Shown here piece after piece: positions 11,957-23,913 of a stretch of DNA of 64,000 nucleotides. The notes beneath the pieces were generated by a model. It had not been told where the DNA came from. It did no database searches and saw nothing but the letters and a program-made list of their open reading frames with translations. The position numbers were made by a program, and so were the translations under genes. This stretch comes from Adiantum capillus-veneris (taxonomy: Eukaryota; Streptophyta; Polypodiopsida; Polypodiales; Pteridaceae), in assembly GCA_014529385.2 (NCBI GenBank), contig CM043958.1, positions 153,721,293-153,785,292 on the forward strand, given 5' to 3'. Within the stretch, counting starts at the first letter, position 1; every line of letters begins with the position of its first letter.

Positions 11957-13494
11957 ACCATACTATAAGACAAATTAAGAGGTCTTATGAATGACTAGAC
12001 ATGTCATGTTAGTGTGTGATCGGTTGAACTTGCAACCATGTGAGTTGTAACTTCTTAGTATCACAACCACGTGCAAAATTCTCTTTAGCTTTCTTGAAAC
12101 ATTTGTTTGTTGACATATGATTGGTCTTTACACAGTGCACATTCGACTTCTTGCAAAAATATTCTTTTTCATTGTTTTGTCCAGAGATAGAACAAGAAGT
12201 TGTCGAAGTTGCTCTTGCAATATAATCAGGAGACAAAATAAGATATGGACTACCAGTACATAAACCTGTATGCAACAATCTACACTCTTCTTTCTACAAA
12301 GAATTGACTACTCCATCCAATTTAGGAATTGGACCTTTTTCCTTGAGTCTAGTGAAATTCCATTGAACTTTTCATGCACATATTTGAGTAAATTTGTAAC
12401 AAGATCTTTGTCTCAACATGTGCTTCGACACGTTCTAAAACTGATTTTTGATACACTTCAAGCAATTGACAAAGCAGTATTCTCACTAGAATGCATGTTT
12501 AAACCATATAAGTCTATCTTTAAACTAACCTTCAAATATTTGGCTTTAGCTCCGAAAAAGGTCTCTAATGTCGTACAAGCTTTAGAAGCAGAGTTGACGT
12601 ATCCAACTAATATATAAAACCACCTTCAAAATCAGCTAAAATGATACCATAAGAGTCTTCATCCTTTCATCAATGTTCAGGAGATAATGCTTGTGTAACA
12701 ACAAAAAATTGTACCCACAACATCCGATCCAATCATCCATAAGTTTTTTTCATTGAATAACCTTCAATCTTTGTCTGTCAGGTATGGAATTTTGTGCCAT
12801 TGGATCTATCCACTTTAGATGGCATGGTTAAAGCTGTGATAGTTTGCTTGATTGTTGATGAGAATTTTGCCAAAGCTGATGTCGACAAAGTTGTATCAGA
12901 GATCTTAAGAATTGAAGAAACTTTTCTTGAGGTGAGACTAGTTTCAAACAAAGACGACCCCAAAATCCAAAGTATATGAAATCTCCATCTCTTTTTCAAG
13001 ACTTGTCTCAAAATCCAAAATGCGAACAAAATATATTTTTGATAGTGTAATTCATAAATCTGTTAAACCTGAGACTTATAATTCGTAAATTGACAACCTC
13101 GATAACTCAAACAAGAAACCTTATAGATGAAGGCGAGACACCGAACTTCGACAATTCAATCGTGAATGGGCTCTTGATCAATGTCTTAATTACGTAAGCA
13201 AAAACTTAAAGGCAACTTTTGAGTATGAACATAAAGAAAAAAAACTATGGACACAGCAAATTGGATGCAATGCCATGTCATGTATGCTTTAGGCAGACCA
13301 AAAGAAGCCGAATTCAAGTGGGTGACATTGTTTAAAAAAGCTTACATGTACTCCTTTGATGACCTTGTTGAAGGTGTTCTTGCCCGACTTCTTGAGTCAA
13401 CTGAGCTCCTTCCTCCTTACTAGTGACTTACTCCCAGGAGCTTCAAGCCGAGGCCACGGCATGCTTAATCAAGAAGCATCAAGCTCGGATACCA
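11957..13494 (-). pseudogene. Array internal region 4, gag relic
   Basis: The clearest gag fragments of the array. A minus-strand frame at 12009-12278 reads through the zinc-knuckle area (HCVKTNHMSTNKCFKK, a knuckle lacking its first Cys), and 12778-13029 covers the N-terminal block ending KVDRSNGTKFHT. The regions between contain stops. Confidence 0.65.
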
Positions 13495-13531
13495 TGTTGG
13501 GAGGAGAAAATCTATATCCACGACCACGACC

Positions 13532-13567
<36 letters not shown>

Positions 13568-14281
13568 AAAATTGAACGTATAGACTCTCTATATTAAGAA
13601 ATTAACTTTACGCGTTTTCTTATAGTGCTATTAAGCTTATGCATAAACTAACTCTGAAAAGCTTGTGGTGCATCTCGTGCATGGTTTAAGAGTCTTAACC
13701 CATAGAGAGACTTATTGCTAACTAGTCTCTCTTTTCCTTGATGAATTTTCATCCAAATAACCATGCACTTTTGGATCACTGTCACCTTTTGCTACTTCCA
13801 ATCTCGACACAAATATTGCTTGAAGTCATAAGTCACTAAGTCACAACCTTTCAATGATCCATATAACCTACGTGTATGTGTGTTGATGTTTAAGAGATAA
13901 TGCTTATACACAAAAGAATACTTTGTTCAAACAACAATTGGCTTTATACATTAGAAAGATGATTTGTACAATAACTTTTCCGCATTTGAAACATTTTTGT
14001 ACAATATGATGACTATGAGGATTCATTCCAATGATCAAAACAAGAAACCAATCCATAGATGAACTTCGTCATCATCTTCAAGGTTGATCGTCAATAAATC
14101 TAAGCCTCTTTAAGCGAAGATAAAATTTTCACCGACATCCATATAGACAAGACAACAGATTTTGTTAACCTTGGCTATATATAACAAGTGTCAAGGAGCC
14201 TCTCAACTGTAACCTATGTCTTATTTGAAAATTATTAGACTAGCTAATATCCTTTATATGCATAAGTATTTGAAGTAAAAG
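13495..14281 (-). repeat. Array LTR 4, chimeric right part
   Basis: Matches the other LTRs from TGTTGGGAGG (13495) through (GA)n (13533-13565) up to about 14217, then departs. The following ~64 bp (14218-14281) instead match the end of a separate LTR fragment at 17585-17976, so this outer LTR belongs to, or recombined with, a different subfamily. The TTAGGG stretch and the CCCAACA end are absent. Confidence 0.65.
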
Positions 14282-16049
14282 TGTGTGAAGTGGTTTTGAC
14301 TCAATTATAGGGCTTTCACATGCTTTCCCTTTTTTTAACAAACAAATATATAATTGCTCGAAGATTTTCATTTTACTCAAAATATTGGTTTGTTTGAAAT
14401 GTTTCCACCTGCTTGACAACACTTATTCTAACCATCAAGTAGGTTTCATAACCCTTTGAATATTATTTAGGTTTATCCAGGGAGACATCTTTAGTGTTTT
14501 AAAGAAATAAACAGCTTTTCTAACACATGGTGTCCTTTGTTTCTGAACTCAAATCATCTATACCATTCAAAGTTGCGTTGTTGAATGGACCAAGCATCTT
14601 AACCAACTCCCTCGGTTAAGAACCAAACTTTAAACCATCATAGAGCCTAGTATTATCCATCCATCCAAGAGGTGTCAAATACCTACCAAAATCAGAATTC
14701 ACCAATGTCAATCTCTCGAAGGGTCTGATCCAGTAGCTCTATTTCATGCATAACGTTACATGCAACCAGTAGTTGATCAAAGGTTACCAAAGAAAACCAC
14801 CTCAATGCTAGGTAAATCCAGCCAAAAAAGTTTATGGTCTGAACAAGGATCTAAGAAAAAATTAAAGGCACAACCAATCTTCTCAAGGCAAAAGTCAACC
14901 TTTAAAAGTTTGATCAAATAATCTGCTAGCCCTCAAGGCAACACAACCATAGTATTCCCATAGTATCAACAAACCACAGCCATAAAGTACTGCCAGAGTG
15001 GATTTTAGAACCAGAATAATCAATACAGTTGAAATCCATCTCTCAAGCAAGATTACTTTTAACCAAGAGAAATGATTCATTTAACCACTGCAAATCTCTT
15101 TGGGACAAACAAGAAACCATTAACCTAGTAACATAGAGTTAGCAAGGATTTCAAATTAATACACAAGGGCCTCACAGTAGTAAAGACGGGGAGAGTAGGG
15201 CAGTTAGAGAGCACAAACTTAGGTAAGAGCCAGTCATCAGAATTAAACACAGCCCTCTTTTAAACTCCAGAAATTTCTCAAGGGAGTGAGTATTCACTAC
15301 ATTCTCAATAAGAGCAGAACAAAAGCCATTAAGAGGCAACAAAGCATCTTTAAAATCAGTAAAGCTGCAGGGTTCAAAGATATGTAAAAAAATACAAAAT
15401 TGTTTCCAAATAATATAGGCAATGCTTGTCAAAGTATAACATAATGCCAGAACATAGAGATCAATTCTGAATCTTAAGAGTGACAAGGGATATAAGCCAT
15501 CAAGGTAAGAGTTCAAAAACATACATAATTCCAGAGCAACATCAACTTACAGGTATAAACAGTAGAACCATAATAGTCAAGGTTGTATATAATATTTGTG
15601 AGCGATGCTTCAAAACGGAGACGACTACTTCCAATTCACACCAGTTTTTCATGTATCCCTTGCAGTATTCTTACTTTATATAGGGCATTTTTCTTACATG
15701 CATGACGATGCACTCTAGCTTTCCAGACATAATGTGATAAAATAGGTCAAAAGTCTGAAACAGTTATTGAAGGCAGTGGTTGAGGTACAGTCCTATGTCA
15801 TTGTCATCACTACTTATAAAGCAATCGTCCCAAGACCAGGCTGGCAAAACCTTATGTTATTTACCACAGCCAAACAACCAGGATTGTGGGCTTTGAGGTT
15901 ATATGCTGAGTTGATCCTTACACACCTGAGCTCCTCTCAGCAATGACCTGACGACTCCTTAATTTCTTCTCTAATTAATGTAGCCAGCCCGTTAAATGAA
16001 AGGCTATTATCTTTATTACATTTCAGAAACATGCTATTTCACATCTTGC
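14282..16049. other. Unassigned sequence downstream of reductase gene
   Basis: No gene or repeat boundary recognised. It lies 3' of the minus-strand reductase stop codon and may include its 3' UTR and old repeats. Confidence 0.4.
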
Positions 16050-17452
16050 TTATGCAAATAAGTCAATGCCCCAGAAGACAGCAGGTTGGTTGGTGCGTAA
16101 CTTCTTGTCCACCCCTTTCATTGTTGTCATATCCTCCTCTGACAGCTCAAACTCAAAAATGTCCATATTTTCCTTCAGTCGTTCAATTTTGCTGGACTTG
16201 GGAATCACAATTGTTTTCCGCTGAATGCCCCATCGAAGAGCAATTTGAGCGGGGGTCCTATTATATTTCTTTGCAATTTTCTGAGCAGGCAGGAGACAAA
16301 AGGTAAATCCCTCAAGACTAGAAAAGACAACAGGGGTGAATCAAAGCATCACGCATGGCATACAGCATCAAGTCCACAACTCTTGTCTAAACATATGCCT
16401 CACATAAACTACTGGCAACCAACGCTCCTTTAAGATCTGCTCATTTCTTCTTTTACCCAGCTTCAGGCAAACACCTCAGAAATGATTAGACTTCAGACCA
16501 CAAGAACAGGATTCACAAGATTGCATGCAAGAACACCTAACATTTAAGAAAAGCACAACCCTGACAACCACCAATGACAGGCCTGACATTTAGGAGGTTT
16601 CAATTGGGCATTCTTTCAAATGTACCTGGATAACGGGATCATCCAGCGCAGAGACAGATCCAAACCACTCCTTGTTTGCAACACCTCCACCCAGAGGAGT
16701 ATGTGCTGTAACTACAACCCCATGCTTCTGGCAGAACTTGACCAGTGAATCTCTCTGAAAGTATGGATGAGTCTCAATCTGATTCACTGCCGGCTTGATT
16801 TTTGAATAAGCCAGACAGTCTCGAGTGAGGAATATGTCATAATTGCTATCCGAAAAGAGCAATAACAGAACACATGACAAAATGTATCAGGATAAAGTTG
16901 CAGCTATGGCAAATTACCAGGTCCCTAAAGCAGAAGAAAATTGTCTTACCTTATTCCAATGCTTCGCACAAGACCTGCAGAAACTAGATCCTCCATTGAG
17001 TGCCAGGTCGTTTCAAGAGAAATTGTGACGTCTATGTCCAATACCCCATTACCATCCAATGCACTGCTTGTAGACCCCACACCTTTTCACCAAGTCAAGT
17101 ACACATCCAATGTTTATGCTGCTCGCTACAAAAGCCAAGTCCAGAGAAATTAAACGACTAATTATGTTACCTGTGTGTCTTGTTGCAAGAGGAAAATGAA
17201 CCAGATAAAGATCCAAGTAATCAAGTTGAAGGTTTTTCAAACTGTCCTCACAAGCTTCACGAACATGTCCATGATCAGAGTTCCAAAGCTGGCAAGTTGA
17301 AACCTATTTAGTAGATATACTATGGACATAATAAATAGAAAAAGTTGATGTTTCAACCTTGGTAGTTATGAACAAATCGTCTCTCTTTACTAGCCCTTGT
17401 CTAAAAGCCTCCGCAAGGGCCTGGCCAACCTCTTTCTCATTCTTATAATCAG
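16050..17452 (-). CDS. Aldo-keto reductase (aldose/mannose-6-phosphate reductase-like), five 3' exons
   Basis: This is the only host gene seen. It encodes a soluble NADPH-dependent aldo-keto reductase close to plant aldose-6-phosphate/mannose-6-phosphate reductases (sugar-phosphate to polyol-phosphate in the cytosol). Exons on the minus strand: 17358-17452, 17171-17288, 16950-17082, 16626-16845 and 16050-16280. All introns are GT/AG and phases join without a break, giving about 264 residues. Motifs in order: ADYKNE with the catalytic Tyr, DLFITTK ending in the catalytic Lys, LDLYLVHFP with the catalytic His, GISNYD, KPAVNQIETHPYF, the NADP-binding VIPKSS, and the family's C-terminus TNQPAVFWGIDLFA. 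About 45 N-terminal residues, including the catalytic Asp (GYRHxDC block), are missing; no such exon is found upstream, where an LTR fragment lies. The exons themselves look intact. Either the first exon is beyond a repeat-filled intron or the gene is truncated. Exact substrate is inferred from family resemblance only. Confidence 0.88.
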
Positions 17453-17584
17453 CTGTAAAAAGTCATCTCAATTATGTTAGTGTCATATGCAACAAACTAT
17501 AAACATGATGAACATCTCATACAACACACGCACAACCTCTTTCACTTGGTTTCTTCCTATATAGTTTGTTTGTTTGTTTGCTTG

Positions 17585-17976
17585 TCTGTGTTATTGTATT
17601 GAAGATAATACTTATACACAAAAGAGCACTATGTTCAAAAGACAACTGACTTTAAACAACAAGGTGTTTGTACACAAACTTCTTTGCATTCAAATCATTA
17701 ATGTACAATATGGTCAAAATGAAGCAACATTCCAATTATCTTAAAATTTGGAAAAAAAATGAATCTAGAGATGAAATAGGTCTTCATCTTCAAGGTCGGA
17801 TCCTTTTTAAGAAAAGATCGATTTCTCACCTGCATCCATATAAACAAAACAACAGATTCGTTAGCCTTGGATACATTTTATTGTGTCAAAAAACCTATCA
17901 GTTGTGATCAATGTTGTAGTTCAAAATTAGTAGATTAGCTACCATCCTAAACTTTAATAAGTTTTTGAAGTAAAGA
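17585..17976 (-). repeat. LTR fragment related to array LTR 4
   Basis: This stretch matches 13890-14281 along its length with many substitutions (shared blocks include GATAATACTTATACACAAAA and TTAGCCTTGG). It lies in what should be the first intron or the 5' flank of the reductase gene. Confidence 0.7.
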
Positions 17977-18954
17977 AAGTTTCTTCTTGATTTTTGTATT
18001 GAGATATATTGCAGCTAAGTAGAGATCTGCAAGAGCAGTTCCAAATGAGTATATGCATTGTAAAGGATTCCAAAGCTAGTAAGAGAAGAAAAAGCATCCC
18101 CAACATAACCTTACAAGACAAGTAGATGCATTTACTGAAACAAAGGCCAAAGCACCAAGTCATTTCCAAGGCCTTACCATAATCAGAGTGGACAATGATA
18201 ACGAGTTCTAAATCAATACATGCATATACATCAAAGTAAGTGATCTTCATCCAACATAAAAAGGTCTCAGCATTATGGCAAAAGAGCAACACAAAAAGCC
18301 ATATTTCTAGGAGCCAATTAAAGATAAGAATTATCAAGGACCTATTCAGCTTGTAGCTAGAAAATGTAAACTTGTCAAAGCAGTTCTAATCTAGCATAAC
18401 AAGGTGAGGGAGCCTGAGCCAATCAGAGGGGAAAGAAATTCCAACCATACTCTTTCAAGACAAGTAAATTCCAATATTTTGAAAAAAGGCCAAAGTATCA
18501 AGTTAGGTTCTAAGTATTGCTCTAATTCAAAGTAGAAATTGACAAACAATTCCAAACGAGCACAACAGTCAGTCTTCCAGAGACCAAAGTACACAAGACA
18601 ATCAAGTGTCACCACCAACCAAATGGGGTTTCCCAACACAGATGAGGGATTTTAAAAAAAAGACAAACCAAAGGTGTCAAGAAAGCCTAAGCTAGGCAGA
18701 CCATGTCACAGCTCATAACCAAGTTCTACTAGAACAAGAATCCAACATAATAAAGGAAGTTCGTTGTCTAAGAGTCGGTATCAACAAAGGTCATCAGAGC
18801 ACATCAGAGCAGCAGTACACAGTCAATATACCTTCATACTTTCTCACATATCCTGTAATAGACTTGGACACCCCAAGCCAAAGATCTAATGCAACACATG
18901 CGAGAGAAATTTTTAGTGACTACTACATTCGTGTAAGTGCTGGAAATATGTGGT
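17977..18954. other. Unassigned sequence
   Basis: No coding region or terminal repeat recognised. I searched the minus strand here for the missing reductase N-terminus (GYRHxDCA-like) and did not see it. Confidence 0.4.
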
Positions 18955-19057
18955 CTAGTATGTCGGTACTCAGAGTCAGTGTCTGATCTGGTTTTTGTCC
19001 TATGTCTGTTTTGCAGGCGTAATAGAGGGCGATTACAATTCTTTCAAGAGGGGGGTA
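18955..19057 (+). repeat. 3' internal end of a chromovirus-like element with purine tract
   Basis: Matches 59305-59416, the last internal segment of the complete chromovirus, including GGCGATTACAAT and a TTTCAAG-purine tract. It immediately precedes an LTR beginning TGTCAC, so it is the 3' end of a related plus-strand element. Confidence 0.7.
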
Positions 19058-19688
19058 TGTCACAAAGACATGATGTGCCATGGCCCGAAGGACACAGAAG
19101 AGCCAAATCCCTAGCCAAAGAGGTAGAAGAAGTTTTACCAACTTGCAGATCTTGGCCGAGTGGCCCAGAAGGGGTTAGGTTTAAAAACCTAACCCATCCC
19201 AACTTTTGGAACTGCGCCGAGGGCCTAAACACTTTTAGATAAAGGTGGCAGCCCGTGCGGATTTTCGCGATTTGCGCTCCGTCTAAGGGGTAGGTGCTTG
19301 CTTTTGGACACCATATGCATTTGGACCCTACACTTTTCATGTAACTACTTTTGACTAGGCTAGGGGCCTTTATGAGGGTGCCAGGGCCCCTCTTCTCCTA
19401 AGCAGTTTTACTGATTGCACTAATCTTTTTACAGATGTCTTGATCTACTAAACGTCCTTACTATCACATTTTTTGTTTTGTTTTGTTTTCGGAGTCGGGC
19501 GGAGCAAGCCCGGCCGATCCCCTTATCCACCATAAAAGTGGACAAGAAGAACGACCAAGACTATGCCCCGAGAAACCGAAGGTAGACACTTTTGCCACTA
19601 GTTTCCTCTGGACTCGGGAGGCAAGAATTATCTACACTCTTAGGGCGATGACTTTTCCCTTGAGAGACCCATTTCGGTGGGCGTGACA
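19058..19688 (+). repeat. Gypsy-type LTR (631 bp), probable 3' LTR
   Basis: Starts TGTCACAAAG after a purine tract and ends GGGCGTGACA, so it has TG...CA ends. No primer site follows, as expected for a 3' LTR. The rest of the element is not present upstream beyond about 18955. Confidence 0.6.
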
Positions 19689-19793
19689 GCGACCAAGTAC
19701 TTCTGTTCAGAGGCCCAGGTACTGCTGGACTTGCTTCGGTCTTCCCTTTGGAGTTGCCTCCTCCAGGTAACTTATCGCTCACCTCACTAAACT

Positions 19794-20200
19794 CATAGTT
19801 ACCGGGGAATGCGTTCCGCAGGCCCTAGAAGGCCGGAACGCCGTTCCCTCCCCCTCTGCCAAGCTGAAACGCCCCGGAACGTTTTGCCGTTCCGGGTGAC
19901 CACCTGATACTGGAACGGCCGGCCGGAACGGCTCCGGAACGGCCTCGGAACGGCCAACTCTCAAAAATGGGAAGAAATAGGCAGTTTTTTGCAAATTTGC
20001 AATGAACATTAGGTGTTTTTTTAGTGTGCAAGGACTCAAAAATTAAAATGCACCCCCTCACACCCATTCCCTTCTCAAGCATTATTTGGGTGTTTTCTAT
20101 GCCTCCCGTTCCGCGCCGTTCCCGTTCCGGACCCCTGGGCGTTCCCCCGTTCCGCGAAGGTCCCCGTCGCCGTTCCCGTTCCGCGTTCCGGGTAACTCTG
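19794..20200. mobile_element. hAT-type non-autonomous element (407 bp)
   Basis: Flanked by a perfect 8-bp direct repeat ACTAAACT (19786-19793 and 20201-20208), the target duplication length of hAT transposons. Ends are inverted: CATAGTTACCGGGGAATGCG on the left, and CAGAGTTACCCGGAACGCGG as the reverse complement of the right. The subterminal parts are packed with GGAACGG/CCGTTCC motifs, as in hAT elements whose transposase binds repeated subterminal sites. No transposase frame is inside. The left end matches the broken hAT element beginning at 46045, its likely source family. Confidence 0.85.
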
Positions 20201-20463
20201 ACTAAACTACCTTTGAAACCCGACGGTTTTCCCCTAGGAAATGCCATACCCGCTTGGAAGGGCGTCGGCTCACAGGTGGCATCCGCTGAGGCTGGTAATG
20301 TCTCCCATTATGCATTTCCCAACCCCCTTTTAGGTGAAGTTGACCCCCCCGGGGGGGAATGGCAGTTGGGTGCTCTCGTAGCTCATCTGGCTTCACTTGG
20401 GGAGAATTACGTCATTTCCCCCGGAAGGGATCGGATTCAAATAACGGCATAGGAAGGGGAGCA

Positions 20464-23400
20464 TTATCTCCCCATCCGCCTATGCAGAGCACCTAAATAC
20501 CGAGGTACAACTTCACCGAGGAACTTCGCCACAGGCACGTGCCCTGCAGTTCCGTCCCTCGAGTGCGGATCACGGCGTACCCAGAAGGGCAGCCGCTTCC
20601 CGCGAGCCTCCCCACCAAGGAGGATAACGGTCCTTTCTTCAGGGTCTAACGAAGGGTCGAGTACGTTGAAGGTGGAGTTGAATCGGTCTAGCCATCTCCC
20701 CCTAGAATCATCAGCCGCCGGACACCTCGTCAGCAAATGCGAAAGCGAACAACCCTCTAACTGGGAGCACAGCGTGCAAATGCTGTGTCCGCGCATATAA
20801 CTATCAGCCAGTTTGAGCCCACCTACTCTCGCGAGAGCCAGCATTCTCTCCTCCTTTCTATTGACTACAGTGCTCCTATTGAGCTGCAGCAGGTATCCAC
20901 GTGTTTGTTCATAGCCGGCCTCCTTATAGGGCTCCAACGCCAGGCACGAATGCCTCTCGTCCCACTTGTCCCATGCGTGATAGCGTACTGTGCTGAAGTT
21001 AGCCACTGGGATATATTTATTCATCCAATTCTCGGTTCTTGTCGTCCAAGTCCACTTCTTGAACGGTTGGTTCTTAGGCTTCTTGTTTACCAAGGAGCCT
21101 ATCCAAGTAGATGAAACCGAGCGGTACTTGTCAAAAGCCCGTGCTCGTTGTCCCCCACAAAAGGCAGGTACGGGTGGTATGTTAAACTTGTGATGGAGAG
21201 TTGCCGTCTCTACAGAGGTTGACCTTGCTCCCTTTCCGAGTAACATTCGCATCCCGGTGGCGACGAGGCGCCGCAGAGAGTGAAGGACACGCTGGTCGTG
21301 GGCCCCCATAATTTCCGCGCCATAACAAATCACTGGATACACGCACGCCTTAAAAACAGTCAGTCGAGACCAGATAGGGATGGCTCGGTTCGAAAGTAGG
21401 TGTTGACATGCGAAGAGACTTTTCCTCCCCTTGTCCGCTCGCTCTTTAACGATACGTTCAATGGAAAAGGTCGAGTCAACGTCGATGCCAAGGTATCTGT
21501 ACGTTTCACCTACTTCAACCATCTCACCACCCAAAGTAAAGATCCTCATAGAGAGATCTTGCAGGTAGCCGTGGAACACCGTGACCATGCATTTGTCAAT
21601 TCCAAAGGTCATGCCCCAGGTCTTTGCCCATTCACTTACCTTGTCAAGGCTCGTTTGTAGGCTTTCAGAAGAGTCAGCAAGTAGAACCAGGTCGTCGGCA
21701 AAAAGGAGTCCTTTTATTCTCTTGAGGAGGCTAGGTACTTCCAGGCCCCATGTTTCCCCATCTCCGTCTAAAATATCATTGATGTATATATTGAATAGAA
21801 AGGGCGATCCCGGGCATCCTTGGCGGACTCCCCGCTGCACCGGAATCGAATCCGACAGTTGATCCATATGTCGGACTTTAACAGAGGTGGACCTGTAGAG
21901 CGCTTGGAAGAATCTAAGTGCTCGACCTTGCACGCCAGCCGCAGCGAGCTTTAGGAACAACGCCTCGTGCGGTACTGTGTCGTATGCCTTCTTGAAATCA
22001 ATGTAGGCCGCATAAGTTGGTTTCCCATCCTTGTGACGGAGTTTCACGATCTCTTTCAGACAAGCGACTTGCCCTATGCATTCCTCAGTACGGAAGCCTG
22101 CTTGGCCGGGATTGAAGAAATTCCTCTTTTCAAGTAGCTTAGTGATCCGCCTAATCACGACCGTAGTGAGGACTTTTATGGCAACGGAGATTAACGTGAT
22201 CCCGCGGTAGTTATCAGTGTTGGTCAAATCGCCCTTCTTGGGAATTGACACAATCACTGCATCGCTAGCGTCGGCCGGGATGTCTCCAGTATCATAAATG
22301 CCCTCAATCATGTGCAAGTAAGCCTTGCCCATCTCCGATCGTGGCTTATGCGGATCTGACCTAAGCCCCTTATCTTTCACAAGTAGCTTAAAGAATTCGG
22401 GTGGTAACCCGTTACCTCCAGCTGCCTTGTGTCTCTTCAACCGCCGACAGGCCTCCCGCACTTCGTACCAGTTCAACGGGTCACATACTTCAGGCATACC
22501 AGGCCAAATGCGCACGTGTTTGTCATACCAAGCAAGAGGATCCTTGCTGGTACCGTCCGTATCGGCGAAGATCCTAGAGTAGTGGCCCTCCCATACTTGT
22601 AATTGCCTCTCTGGTTCCATTACTAGCTCCCCATTTGCGTTCAAAGGTTGATTGGCAATAGTTCCTTGCCCCTTCCCAACAATTTTCTTGAGGTGGGTAA
22701 AGAATTTCTTCATTTGACCCTCCCTCAAGAGCTCATTCCCTTTTTCCACGAAGAGCTCGAAGGATCTTCGGTTACTGTCACGGACAGCGGCCTTCACACG
22801 AAGTGCTATTGCCTTATACTCCCTAATCGCCTGCCGGCCAGCCCTAGAGTTCGAACTTTTGGTTCTCACCCTATTCCAGGTTTTCCGGCGCGCATTAATG
22901 AGTCTCCGAGCCCGAGGTTCGAGTCGACAACCTGACCTTGGCCTCGGCGGGGGCTTCGTAGAAAGAGCTCCTGCCTCTTTGGCAATGGAGACAAACTTGT
23001 CATAACACTGTTGGGTCGCACGTCCATCCTCATGCTCGAGGTGCAACAGAGTATTCCACCGATTGTCATCGAGAAATAGTTTGCAATTCACCTCCATCTT
23101 ACATGCATCCAATTTGGGTACGGACGGCAAAGTAGCTTTGGCTGCTACTCCCGAATCCACAGAGTGTGGGTGGCACACTAGTGGCCAGTGGTCTGACAAA
23201 TCTATCCCCCTTTGTACTGTATTGTTGAGAAGTTGACTCGCAGCGGACTCGTTCACGATGAAGTGATCGATGTCCGACTTTCCCTTCCCCCACTTGGAAT
23301 GGTACGTGAGGTTTGAGCCTCGAACCTTTAAGCTCTCGAATCCTCTTCCGCATCTCAGTAGCCACTTCTTCAGCGCCCCTGTCTTCATGTTGAAGTCACC

Positions 23401-23889
23401 TCCAACAATTATCGGTAGGTTTTTGTTCGAGATGACTCCCAACGTTCGTGCGAGGGTCTTCAAAGCGACTGTCCTGGCTTCGCCCAACTGGCGCTACGGA
23501 ATGTACACATTGCCATGAATCCAAGCCCCTGAACCTTTGGGAAAAAATTGTTTGAAAATTTGATTCGGGGAAGAGAAGTTGAGCTCAAAGAGCCTGAGCT
23601 CAACCGCGACCAGAGACGCTATTCCACATTTTCCTGGTTTTGCAGTGCCTAGGGCATTAAAGACCGAATGGCCGGGGAGTCTAAGAGGCCAACATCCTTG
23701 GAACATTCGGGTCTCTTGCACCCCGACAATGTTCCATTTACCGGTTCCCATCAACGACCCAAGTTCGCTCCTTTTGTTTCTGAGCCCGTTAACGTTGAAG
23801 GTGGTTACCTTAACGTGGTTGAGAGACTGGTCCCCGGTGGCGGAGGTGAAACCTGGTCTACGGGCCCGATCTCGGTAAGGTCTCGACAT
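20464..23889 (-). pseudogene. LINE-A ORF2 (endonuclease + reverse transcriptase), one internal stop
   Basis: Encodes the replication enzyme of a non-LTR retrotransposon: an APE-like endonuclease nicks the target and the RT copies the RNA onto it. From ATG at 23889 the frame is open for about 1140 codons except a single TAG near 23494 where the context (VYIP*RQLGEA) suggests a former Trp codon. Endonuclease motifs: TTFNVNGLR, VGVQET, GGDFNM, SDIDHFIV and LSDHWPL. RT motifs: PKKGDLTNTDNYRGITL, YAAYIDFKKAYDTVP, RQGCPGSPFLFNIY and the catalytic LLFADDLVLLAD. Near the C-terminus lies CTLCSQLEGCSLSHLLTRC (CX2CX9HX4C), then a basic tail. The RT core is unlike ordinary plant L1 and I cannot assign its clade without a tree. 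Stop is at 20464. Confidence 0.9.
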
Positions 23890-23913
23890 CCTGCTCCTCC
23901 ATTTGCTGAAGAG

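Larger units (their letters stand above)
4111..14217 (-). mobile_element. Tandem array of gag-only LTR element (period ~2.57 kb)
   Basis: The same sequence block recurs with starts at 4111, 6672, 9239 and 11841 (spacings 2561, 2567 and 2602 bp). Each repeat contains one LTR (about 1020 bp, TGTTGGGA...TCCCAACA) and one internal region (about 1540 bp), so the array reads LTR(partial)-int-LTR-int-LTR-int-LTR-int-LTR(partial). A primer-binding-like site next to each LTR (TGGTATCCGAGC on the minus strand, one mismatch from the initiator-Met type) sets the element's orientation as minus. Internal regions contain only gag relics. Tandem LTR-internal units sharing LTRs are expected from unequal recombination between LTRs of neighbouring copies. 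All copies are degenerate; differences are scattered single bases and small indels. Confidence 0.85.
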
